Assembly (NCBI GenBank): GCA_002435715.1 | Contig: DISD01000042.1 | Coordinates: 19,894 to 60,099 of the forward strand | DNA length: 40,206 nt | From: Rhodospirillaceae bacterium UBA6219 | Lineage (GTDB): Bacteria > Pseudomonadota > Alphaproteobacteria > Rhodospirillales > Magnetospirillaceae | Reading direction: 5' to 3' | Part shown: in pieces, positions 1-6,603 of the stretch | How the letters are laid out: every line of letters starts with the position of its first letter | Numbering within the stretch: position 1 is the stretch's first letter | The notes under the pieces: model-generated | The model's input: the letters and a program-made list of their open reading frames with translations, nothing else | Database searches by the model: none | Told to the model about the DNA's origin: nothing | Translations under genes and position numbers: made by a program

Positions 1-399
1 GGCGGCCCCGGCATGCAGGAAATGCTGTACCCCACCAGCTATCTGAAGAGCATGGGGCTGGGTAAGCTTTGCGCTTTGATCACCGATGGCCGGTTCTCGG
101 GCGGCACCTCGGGCCTGTCCATCGGCCATGCCTCGCCGGAAGCGGCGGAAGGTGGCGCCATCGGTCTGGTCCAGGAAGGCGACATCATCGTCATCGACAT
201 CCCCAACCGGGTGATCAAGGTGGACGTTTCCGACGACGAACTGGCCAAGCGCCGCACCGCCATGGAAGCCCGTGGCGCCAAGGCGTGGAAGCCGGTGGAC
301 CGCGACCGCCCGGTCAGCCAGGCGCTGCGGGCCTATGCCGCCATGACCACCTCGGCGGCGCGTGGCGCGGTGCGTGACGTCTCGCAGCTCGAGCGTTAA
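1..399 (+). CDS. ilvD: dihydroxy-acid dehydratase, C-terminal part
   Basis: This is the last 132 codons of a gene that begins left of the window; the frame is open from base 1 (GGPGMQEML). IlvD dehydrates 2,3-dihydroxy-isovalerate and 2,3-dihydroxy-3-methylvalerate to 2-oxoacids in branched-chain amino acid synthesis and carries an Fe-S cluster. The strongly conserved C-terminal block is visible: YPTSYLKS, ITDGRFSGGTSGLSIGH, SPEAAEGG and IDIPNR. It ends with TAA, and the next gene starts 5 bases later, so transcription may run on into the hemerythrin-receiver gene. Nothing in the visible part is damaged. The identification is firm; the N-terminal cluster ligands lie outside the window. Confidence 0.97.
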   Translation, partial: GGPGMQEMLYPTSYLKSMGLGKLCALITDGRFSGGTSGLSIGHASPEAAEGGAIGLVQEGDIIVIDIPNRVIKVDVSDDELAKRRTAMEARGAKAWKPVDRDRPVSQALRAYAAMTTSAARGAVRDVSQLER

Positions 400-404
400 G
401 GGCG

Positions 405-1247
405 ATGGCCACCATCACCTGGAATCCGATGATGAGTGTCGGCGTCCCCGTACTGGACGCCGACCATCGGACCCTGGTGGGCCTGATCAACGACCTTCAC
501 CGTTCCGTCGGCGATGAAGAGGAATACGCCACCCTGGGCAGTGTCCTGAAGGCGCTGGAGGATTATGCCGACCATCACTTCGCCCGCGAGGAACGAGTGA
601 TGGAGATTTGCCGTTATCCGTCGACCAGCGCCCACCGGGCCATGCATCAACGGCTGTTTTCCCAGGTCCGGTCGCTCAAGGATGCCTATGACCGCGACCG
701 TACGGCGGTGCGGGCCAAGGATTGCCTGGATTTCCTGCATAAATGGCTGATCGAGCACATTTGCTCGACCGACATGGATTATCGGTCCTGGGTGATCGGT
801 CGTCCCGAAGCGCTGGTCGAGGCTGAAAACCTGACCATGACCGGCACACGTCAGCAAAACAGCCTGGACTGGCGGTCCATGCGGGTGTTGGTGGTGGACG
901 ACAACCAGAACTTTTCCCAGGTCATGCGCACCATCCTGGAAGGGGTCGGGGTGCAAGAGATCGGTACCGCCGCCAATCTGGATGCGGCGCGGACCCGTTT
1001 ACAGGGTTCGGTGATCGACGTGGTGCTGAGTGACTGGCATGTGGGCCAGGAAAGCGGGCTGGATTTGGTCCGCTGGATCCGTTCTCAGCCGCAATTGGCT
1101 CATTTGCCGGTTCTGGTGTTGTCTGGGCACGAGTGTATTTCCAACCGGGATGTCGCCTTGCAGGCGGGGGCCGACGAGTTCATGGAAAAGCCCATTTCGG
1201 CCCGCGGTTTGTTGATCTGCTTGGCGAAATTGATGCGCAAGGGGTAG
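405..1247 (+). CDS. bacteriohemerythrin fused to a receiver (REC) domain
   Basis: This 280-residue soluble protein has two domains. Residues 1-130 form a hemerythrin: all expected diiron ligands are present as H21, H58, E62, H77, H81, H118 and D123 (motifs DADH, HFxxEE, HxxxH, HxxxxD). Residues about 159-280 form a response-regulator receiver: acidic pair D165/D166, phosphoacceptor D210 in VVLSDW, the LVLSG strand and the late Lys in EKP. There is no DNA-binding or enzymatic output domain. Hemerythrins bind O2 reversibly and can sense O2 or NO, so the likely role (inferred) is coupling O2 or redox state to phosphorelay or chemotaxis signalling. The ATG follows ilvD by 5 bases with an AAGGG just upstream. 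The next diiron gene begins 6 bases after its stop, suggesting co-expression. No histidine kinase lies in the window, so the partner is unknown. Confidence 0.9.
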   Translation: MATITWNPMMSVGVPVLDADHRTLVGLINDLHRSVGDEEEYATLGSVLKALEDYADHHFAREERVMEICRYPSTSAHRAMHQRLFSQVRSLKDAYDRDRTAVRAKDCLDFLHKWLIEHICSTDMDYRSWVIGRPEALVEAENLTMTGTRQQNSLDWRSMRVLVVDDNQNFSQVMRTILEGVGVQEIGTAANLDAARTRLQGSVIDVVLSDWHVGQESGLDLVRWIRSQPQLAHLPVLVLSGHECISNRDVALQAGADEFMEKPISARGLLICLAKLMRKG

Positions 1248-1253
1248 GGCAAC

Positions 1254-2462
1254 ATGAACGCTGGTTTTTCCGATCTGATGGTGGCGGGTAATGTCGGCAT
1301 GCAGGTCCCGCAAGACGTTCACCCCTTACCGAATTTGCTGGAACTGAGCGCCGAACAAGTCCTGCATGCCTTTCGCGACAGCCAGCGATCCGATTTTTCC
1401 GCCATCATCGGCGACATGGACAAACCAGGGAGCGGCCTGCATCAGGTTTTCGCCGACATGGCCGCCCGCGTCGGCCCCGACAATCCGTTTCATCGCACCG
1501 CCTTGTTCCGTCCCGGCGCCTTGGAACAGCTGTTCTTGGACCTTCACGACCATGTGATGAGCCATCCGGTCTGGCGCCATCCTTTTTTCGTTCGGGTCTT
1601 CCAAGGCGGTATCGATCTGGCGGGGTTGCGCCGTTTTTCCACCGCCTACTTCAACCAGATCAAGAACACCCGTCAATGCGTGGCCTTGGCTGTCGGCCGC
1701 TTCAACGGTTTGATGGATCTGCCCTATGGGATCTTGAATGAAAGGGTGAGCGAGATCACCCAGGTGTCGCTGGCCCAGTTGGTGGCCGACGAATATGGTG
1801 TGGGGTCACATTCGGTCGAGGACTATCCTGACCTGGGTCACCTGTTCCAATCGCGCACCCATATCGTCATGTACCGCCAATTGTTCGACGGTTTGGGTAT
1901 CGCCGCCGCCGACCAGGACGTTCCCATGCTGTGGGGGGTGGCCGACAACGTGCTGATTCAGCGTCTGGTCGCCGGTGACCCAACCTTCACACCCCTGGAA
2001 TCCCTCGCTTCGGTGGGGTTGGGAATGGAATGGGGGGTGCCGGAATTCTTCTCGCTGCTGCTGGGGGGCATGATCCGGGTGGCGCGCCGCGACAATCTGG
2101 CTTTGACCGCCCGTGACCTGGAAGTCTTCATCGCCCATGTCCGCTATGACGTGCTGCACGCCGTATCGGTCATGCTGGTCACCAGCCTTTACATGCGTGA
2201 CGACGAAGACGTCGCCGTGGTCAAGAATGCCTGCAACACGCTGATGGCCGGGCGTTACGCCATGATGGGCGATGTCTATGCCCATGTGTTCGGTGACAGA
2301 TGCCCCGGCTTGGGGGAAATCGATGTGGATGACCGCTACAAGCTGACCGACCGCCGCATCGAGGCCGCACTGATCAAGGCCCGGCAAGGCGTGGCCCCGA
2401 AAAACGTCGAGCGGGGCGATGAGTATCGCGCCCGCTCGGATGTTCCTTTGGTGTTTGCCTAA
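1254..2462 (+). CDS. heme-oxygenase-like diiron (iron-containing redox) protein
   Basis: This 402-residue protein has no signal peptide and is mostly helical. The middle and C-terminal parts resemble the TenA/PqqC/heme-oxygenase-like fold. The diiron ligand pattern of the HDO group can be traced: an acidic pair D179/E180 followed by H186, then D288-x6-H295-x3-D299-x2-H302 (EVFIAHVRYDVLH). Members of this superfamily activate O2 on a diiron centre for oxidations, N-oxygenations or decarboxylations, but their substrates differ widely and none can be named here. The N-terminal 100 residues look like a family-specific extension. The gene starts 6 bases after the hemerythrin-receiver gene, so two non-heme diiron proteins are probably co-transcribed. 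A role in O2, iron or redox handling is an inference. The fold assignment is fairly secure; the function is open. Confidence 0.75.
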   Translation: MNAGFSDLMVAGNVGMQVPQDVHPLPNLLELSAEQVLHAFRDSQRSDFSAIIGDMDKPGSGLHQVFADMAARVGPDNPFHRTALFRPGALEQLFLDLHDHVMSHPVWRHPFFVRVFQGGIDLAGLRRFSTAYFNQIKNTRQCVALAVGRFNGLMDLPYGILNERVSEITQVSLAQLVADEYGVGSHSVEDYPDLGHLFQSRTHIVMYRQLFDGLGIAAADQDVPMLWGVADNVLIQRLVAGDPTFTPLESLASVGLGMEWGVPEFFSLLLGGMIRVARRDNLALTARDLEVFIAHVRYDVLHAVSVMLVTSLYMRDDEDVAVVKNACNTLMAGRYAMMGDVYAHVFGDRCPGLGEIDVDDRYKLTDRRIEAALIKARQGVAPKNVERGDEYRARSDVPLVFA

Positions 2463-2464
2463 AG

Positions 2465-2580
2465 CGGGGCTGCCGCCCCGACCCCGCATGGAGGCTATGC
2501 CTCCATACCACCTTTTATTTTATCAATAAAACAAAGGGGGACTGGGGCATCGCCCCAGCTGGGTGCGGGCAAGAGCCCGC
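2465..2580. repeat. cluster of four short palindromes between convergent genes, with terminators for both
   Basis: Four perfect short hairpins lie in 116 bases between the diiron gene and fpr: 2465-2480 (CGGGGC stem, 4-base loop), 2488-2506 (8-bp stem ATGGAGGC, 3-base loop), 2542-2558 (7-bp stem CTGGGGC, 3-base loop) and 2565-2580 (GCGGGC stem, 4-base loop). Between the second and third lies an AT-rich core (2511-2535). Read rightward, hairpin 2 is followed by CCTTTTATTTT and can terminate the diiron operon. Read leftward, hairpin 3 is followed by CCCCCTTTGTTTT and can terminate fpr. The arrangement resembles REP-like intergenic palindrome elements; copy number elsewhere in the genome cannot be judged from this window. 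Confidence 0.7.
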
Positions 2581-2589
2581 CTCTGATCG

Positions 2590-3363
2590 TCACTTCTCGG
2601 CAAACGCCTTTTCAATGACATAATCGCCAGCACCCGCATGGCTGCCTTGGTTGAAGCCGATGCTGTCCAGGTAATCGGCCAGTTCGTTCATCATGTTGGG
2701 ATTGCCGCAGATCATCACCCGGTCTTCCTCGCGGTTCAGCGGCGGCACGCCCAGATCGCTGAACAGCTTGCCCGAGGTCACCAGATCGGTGATACGGCCT
2801 TGATTGCGGAAATCCTCGCGGGTAACCGTGGGGTAATAGACCAGCTTATGACGGGCTTCCTCGCCGAAGAATTCGTTCTTCGGCAGTTCCTCGGTGATGA
2901 AGTCGGTATAGACCAGATCGCGGATGAAGCGCACGCCATGGACCAAGATGACCTGGTCGAAGCGCTCATACACCTCGGGATCCTTGATCAGCGACAGGAA
3001 CGGCGCCAGACCGGTACCGGTGGACCACAGATACAGGCGCTTGCCGGGCAGCAGGTTGGGCAGCACCAGGGTGCCGGTGGTCTTCTTGTTCACCAAGATG
3101 GTGTCGCCCGGCTGGATGTGCTGCAGGCGTGAGGTCAAGGGACCGTTGGGCACCTTGATGGACAGGAATTCCAGATGTTCCTCGTAATTGGCGCTGACCA
3201 TGGAATAGGCGCGCATCAGCGGCTTGCCGTCGACCATCAGGCCGATCATGGCGAATTGGCCGTTTTCGAAGCGAAAGCCCGGGTCGCGGTTCAGTTTCAG
3301 GGTGAACAGGGAATCGGTCCAGTGATGGACGTCCAGAACCGTCTTTTCCAGAATGTTCGACAT
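2590..3363 (-). CDS. fpr: ferredoxin--NADP+ reductase
   Basis: This 257-residue cytosolic flavoprotein of the bacterial FPR type exchanges electrons between NADP(H) and ferredoxin or flavodoxin. The FAD-binding motif RAYSMVS is at about residues 51-57. The NADP-binding STGTGLAPF loop is near residue 114, and MICGNPNMM near 218. The C-terminus VIEKAFAEK matches the short tail typical of proteobacterial Fpr. The ATG is preceded by a weak AAGG. The gene is monocistronic, facing the diiron operon, with xth upstream on the same strand across a 131-base AT-rich gap that carries an inverted repeat. In this window it could supply or drain the ferredoxin pool used by FixABCX and the 2-oxoacid oxidoreductase (inference). 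Identification is firm. Confidence 0.95.
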   Translation of the reverse strand: MSNILEKTVLDVHHWTDSLFTLKLNRDPGFRFENGQFAMIGLMVDGKPLMRAYSMVSANYEEHLEFLSIKVPNGPLTSRLQHIQPGDTILVNKKTTGTLVLPNLLPGKRLYLWSTGTGLAPFLSLIKDPEVYERFDQVILVHGVRFIRDLVYTDFITEELPKNEFFGEEARHKLVYYPTVTREDFRNQGRITDLVTSGKLFSDLGVPPLNREEDRVMICGNPNMMNELADYLDSIGFNQGSHAGAGDYVIEKAFAEK

Positions 3364-3422
3364 TGGCCTTCGCTCGTTGATCGCCAGAGGTAATGATTGC
3401 GCCGCAACATGGCGGAACGCTC

Positions 3423-3467
3423 ATCTACATAGCAATTCGGTCACACAACATCAACATAAATGTAGAT
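3423..3467. promoter_or_regulatory. 8-bp inverted repeat upstream of fpr
   Basis: ATCTACAT (3423-3430) and its exact reverse complement ATGTAGAT (3460-3467) are separated by 29 bases inside an AT-rich gap, 60 to 104 bases upstream of the fpr start. The AT-rich setting between xth and fpr is where the fpr promoter should be. It could be a two-site operator (for example for a redox regulator) or a chance match; no known consensus was recognised. Confidence 0.3.
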
Positions 3468-3494
3468 TAAAAAATAATCACATGAATTTAGTGT

Positions 3495-4265
3495 TTATTG
3501 AACTTCGATCCAAACCGGTGTGTGGTCGCTGGCTTTCTCTTTGCCACGCGGGGCTTTGTCGATGTCGCAAGCGACCAGACGGTCGGCGGCCTGGGGTGAC
3601 AGCAGGAAGTGGTCGATGCGCAATCCGTTGTCGCGCGGCCAGGCGCCGGCTTGGTAATCCCAAAACGAATAACGTCCCGGTTCAGGGTGCAGGGCGCGGA
3701 ACGCCTCGGTCAGGCCCAGATGGCACAATTCGCGGAACAAAGCCCGGCTTTCCGGTCGGCAAAGTGCGTCATTGGTCCAACCGGCGGGGTCGTAGACGTC
3801 GGCATCGGTGGGGCAGATATTGTAATCGCCCCCCAGGACGAAGGGAACCTCTTGGGTCAGCAAGGTTTTGGTATGGTCGATCAGGCGACGCATCCAGCGC
3901 AGCTTGTAATCGAACTTGTCCCCCGGCGTGGGGTTGCCGTTGGGCAGATACAGGCTGGCAAGGCGCAATCCCCGGATATCGGCCTGGATATAGCGAGCCT
4001 GTTCGTCGCTGTCGTCGCCGGGCAGCCGGCGTTGCACGTTGTCCATGGCGTGGCGGGACAAAATGGCGACGCCGTTATAGGATTTCTGCCCATGAACAGC
4101 GACGTTCCAGCCGGCGGATTCGAACTCCATCACCGGAAAACCGTCATCTTGGCATTTGATTTCCTGCAGTAACACCACATCGGGCTTGGCTTGTTCCAGC
4201 CATTCCAGCACGTTGGGAAGGCGGGCCTTGACCGAATTGACGTTCCAGGTGGCGATACGCAGCAT
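3495..4265 (-). CDS. xth: exodeoxyribonuclease III / AP endonuclease
   Basis: This 256-residue Mg2+-dependent nuclease of the exonuclease III (EEP) family cleaves DNA at abasic sites and degrades 3' ends during base-excision repair. Diagnostic motifs in order: WNVNSVKAR at 7-15, the metal-binding Glu in LLQEIK at about 34, SYNGVAILS, LYLPNGNP, GGDYNICPTDAD, LRIDHFLLS and the catalytic SDHTPVW near the C-terminus. Length is normal for the family. The start lies only 20 bases from the start of the divergent secreted-protein gene, so at least one promoter must overlap the neighbour's coding or leader region. Identification is firm; xthA as symbol would also be acceptable. Confidence 0.96.
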   Translation of the reverse strand: MLRIATWNVNSVKARLPNVLEWLEQAKPDVVLLQEIKCQDDGFPVMEFESAGWNVAVHGQKSYNGVAILSRHAMDNVQRRLPGDDSDEQARYIQADIRGLRLASLYLPNGNPTPGDKFDYKLRWMRRLIDHTKTLLTQEVPFVLGGDYNICPTDADVYDPAGWTNDALCRPESRALFRELCHLGLTEAFRALHPEPGRYSFWDYQAGAWPRDNGLRIDHFLLSPQAADRLVACDIDKAPRGKEKASDHTPVWIEVQ

Positions 4266-4285
4266 GGGGCCTCGGAGGGGACAGA

Positions 4286-4948
4286 GTGAAGACGGGGCTG
4301 ATTATACGGTGTTTGGCTGTTTTGGCATGTTTGCTTTGTGTCTCGACGGCGCAGGCTCAGTCTTGCCATCAAACATCGCTGCCAACAGCCAGTTTCGAAA
4401 CCATCATGGCCGCGCCGGTTTACCGTCACGATCGCAATCGGGACGAGGTGGCGAAATTGGCGGGGCAGGGGATACCGGGCTACAGTCAACAGGGGTTGAC
4501 GCGTTCTGACACTGAATTCGAACTGACCGTCTCGGTGGCCATGACCCAATTGGGGCGAAACCGCTATTGTGTCGCTTTACAAAAAGCCAAGGCGGAATGG
4601 CGTTTAAGCCGTATCGAGGTTGACATCGTCACCGAACATCCGCCGGGCTCGTGTCCCTATGCCGTGGTGCGCGCCCACGAAGATCAGCACGTAGCCATTG
4701 CTCAGCGTCTGTTCATCCGCCATGTCGGGTCGGTACGGGCCCGATTCTCTGAAGTCGTCCGAAACACCCGCCCCATGATCATCCAGGGGACCGCCGGTCA
4801 AGTAACCCATCAATTGCGTGACCGCATCCTCGCCGGGATGAAATCGACATTGGCGGCCTATGACCAAGAGGTCACGACCGCCAATGCCGCCATCGACACG
4901 CCACAAAGCTATCGGACGGAAACCGCCAAATGCCCGGATTGGAGATGA
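4286..4948 (+). CDS. secreted protein with HExxH motif, putative metalloprotease (DUF922-like)
   Basis: This 220-residue protein is predicted to be exported: a hydrophobic signal peptide (residues about 5-24, cut after AQA) is followed by a mature domain with four cysteines (C27, C95, C123, C216), enough for two disulfides. H131-E132-x-x-H135 (HEDQH in a helix-like RAHEDQHVAIAQ) fits the zincin HExxH motif and resembles DUF922-type proteins. The start is GTG at 4286, chosen because it gives the full signal peptide and follows a good GGAGGGG ribosome binding site by 6-7 bases. It diverges from xth with only 20 bases between starts and meets erpA tail to tail with adjacent stops (4948/4949). 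Peptidase activity is an inference from the motif alone; the family assignment is tentative. Confidence 0.75.
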   Translation: MKTGLIIRCLAVLACLLCVSTAQAQSCHQTSLPTASFETIMAAPVYRHDRNRDEVAKLAGQGIPGYSQQGLTRSDTEFELTVSVAMTQLGRNRYCVALQKAKAEWRLSRIEVDIVTEHPPGSCPYAVVRAHEDQHVAIAQRLFIRHVGSVRARFSEVVRNTRPMIIQGTAGQVTHQLRDRILAGMKSTLAAYDQEVTTANAAIDTPQSYRTETAKCPDWR

Positions 4949-5278
4949 TCAGACCGAGAAGCTGGAGCCGCAGCCACAGGTCGAGGTGGCCTGCGGATTC
5001 TTGAACTGGAAGCTGGCACCCATCAGGTCTTCGACGAAATCCACCTCGGTGCCGTCCAGGATTTCCAAGGACGTCTGGTCGACCACCAGCTTGACGCCGT
5101 GCTGTTCGCTGACCACGTCGTCTTCGTTGGTCTTGTCGTCCAGCTCGATGTTGTACTGAAAGCCCGAGCAGCCGCCGCCGGAAACCCCCAGGCGCAGCAT
5201 CAGGTTAGGCTTGCCTTCCATGGAAATCAGAACTTGGACGCGCTGGGCGGCGCTTTCGGTCAGGATGACTTGCGACAT
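4949..5278 (-). CDS. erpA: A-type iron-sulfur cluster carrier/insertion protein
   Basis: This 109-residue member of the IscA/SufA/ErpA (HesB) family takes assembled Fe-S clusters and delivers them to apoproteins. The three ligand cysteines are present: C37 in GGGCSGF and C101/C103 in TCGCGSS at the C-terminus. The sequence LTESAAQRV at the N-terminus and the ErpA-like length support erpA over sufA or iscA, but the paralogs are close. GAGG precedes the ATG. It diverges from dgt with about 120 bases between starts, and its stop directly abuts that of the secreted HExxH gene. Many Fe-S enzymes in this window (FixCX, POR, IlvD) could be clients (inference). Confidence 0.9.
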   Translation of the reverse strand: MSQVILTESAAQRVQVLISMEGKPNLMLRLGVSGGGCSGFQYNIELDDKTNEDDVVSEQHGVKLVVDQTSLEILDGTEVDFVEDLMGASFQFKNPQATSTCGCGSSFSV

Positions 5279-5400
5279 AAAGCTACCTCGAAAAGTACGG
5301 TTCCGGCGGAATTGATTTCACCTTAGCACATGCGATATGGGGTGCGGTAGCCGAAGGGCAAGAGGTTGCGTTCGGACCAAGCGGACGTTAGTGTCCGCAG

Positions 5401-6603
5401 ATGCACCAGACGCTGTCGTCCCGATCCGCCATACTTGCGCCTTTCGCCTGCCGGCCCGAGGAATCGCGCGGCCGTCTTTACCCGGAACCGGAAAGTCCGA
5501 CCCGCTCGCCGTTTCAGCGCGACCGCGACCGCATCATCCATTCCGCCGCGTTCCGCCGCCTGCAATACAAGACCCAGGTCTTCGTCTATCACGAAGGCGA
5601 GAATTTCCGCACCCGGCTGACTCATTCGCTGGAAGTGTCGCAGATCGCGCGGTCCATCGCCCGCGTGCTGGGTCTGGAAGAGGACATGGCCGAATCCTTG
5701 GCGCTGGCCCATGATCTGGGTCACACCCCGTTCGGCCATGCCGGCGAGGACGCGTTGCAGGACGTTTTGTCCGCCTATGGTGGCTTCGATCATAACGCCC
5801 AATCGCTGAGGGTGGTGACCAAGCTGGAACGCCGCTATGTGGAATTCGACGGCCTGAACCTGACCTGGGAAACCCTGGAAGGTCTGGTCAAGCATAATGG
5901 CCCGTTGACCGGTCCCCTGGCCAAGCCCAGCGAGGACCCGCTGCCCGGCGCTATCACCGAATATGTGGCACGCCACGATCTGGAACTGGACAGTTTCGCC
6001 AGCGCCGAGGCGCAGGCGGCGGCGTTGTCCGACGACATCGCCTATAACAACCACGATATCGATGACGGCTTGCGGGCCGGCCTGTTCACCATCAAGGATC
6101 TGGAAGATGTGCCCCTGGTCGGGCCGGTCTTTCATGCGGTGGCCAAGAAATATCCCGATGCCGACGTGTCGCTTCACATTCATGAAGCGGTCCGTCGCAT
6201 GATCGGCATGATGATCTTGGACTGCATCGAGGAAACCCAAAGTCGCATCGCCCAGTTCAAGCCGAAATCGGCGGACGAGGTGCGCGGCTTGAAGGTGCCC
6301 TTGGTGTCGTTTTCCGATAAGATGCGCGCCAATGACGCGGCGTTGAAGAAGTTCCTGTTTCCCAACATGTACCGTCACTTCACCGTCAACCGCATGACCA
6401 GCAAGGGGCGTCGGGTGGTGAAGGATCTGTTCAACCTGCTGTTCGCCGAGCCCGGCTGTCTGCCGCCCGAGTGGCGGCGCTTGACCGACGGGGCGGGAAC
6501 CGCCAAGACCGCCCGTGTGGTCGGCGATTACATCGCCGGCATGACCGACCGCTTTGCCCTGGACGAACATCGTCGTCTGTTTGACATGCAAGAGAAGCCC
6601 TGA
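5401..6603 (+). CDS. dgt: deoxyguanosinetriphosphate triphosphohydrolase-like protein
   Basis: This 400-residue HD-domain enzyme of the type 2 dGTPase family splits dNTPs to deoxynucleoside and triphosphate, affecting dNTP pools. Metal-binding residues are visible as H75 in TRLTHSLEV and H104-D105 in LAHDLGHTPFGHAGE. Further conserved blocks are SAAFRRLQYKTQVF and DDIAYNNHDIDDGL (the late Asp of the HD site). The start at 5401 gives the usual short N-terminus, although no strong ribosome binding site is visible. The stop TGA is followed immediately by the ATG of argS, a conserved alphaproteobacterial arrangement implying co-transcription. Identification is firm at family level; nucleotide preference is not evident. 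Confidence 0.94.
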   Translation: MHQTLSSRSAILAPFACRPEESRGRLYPEPESPTRSPFQRDRDRIIHSAAFRRLQYKTQVFVYHEGENFRTRLTHSLEVSQIARSIARVLGLEEDMAESLALAHDLGHTPFGHAGEDALQDVLSAYGGFDHNAQSLRVVTKLERRYVEFDGLNLTWETLEGLVKHNGPLTGPLAKPSEDPLPGAITEYVARHDLELDSFASAEAQAAALSDDIAYNNHDIDDGLRAGLFTIKDLEDVPLVGPVFHAVAKKYPDADVSLHIHEAVRRMIGMMILDCIEETQSRIAQFKPKSADEVRGLKVPLVSFSDKMRANDAALKKFLFPNMYRHFTVNRMTSKGRRVVKDLFNLLFAEPGCLPPEWRRLTDGAGTAKTARVVGDYIAGMTDRFALDEHRRLFDMQEKP

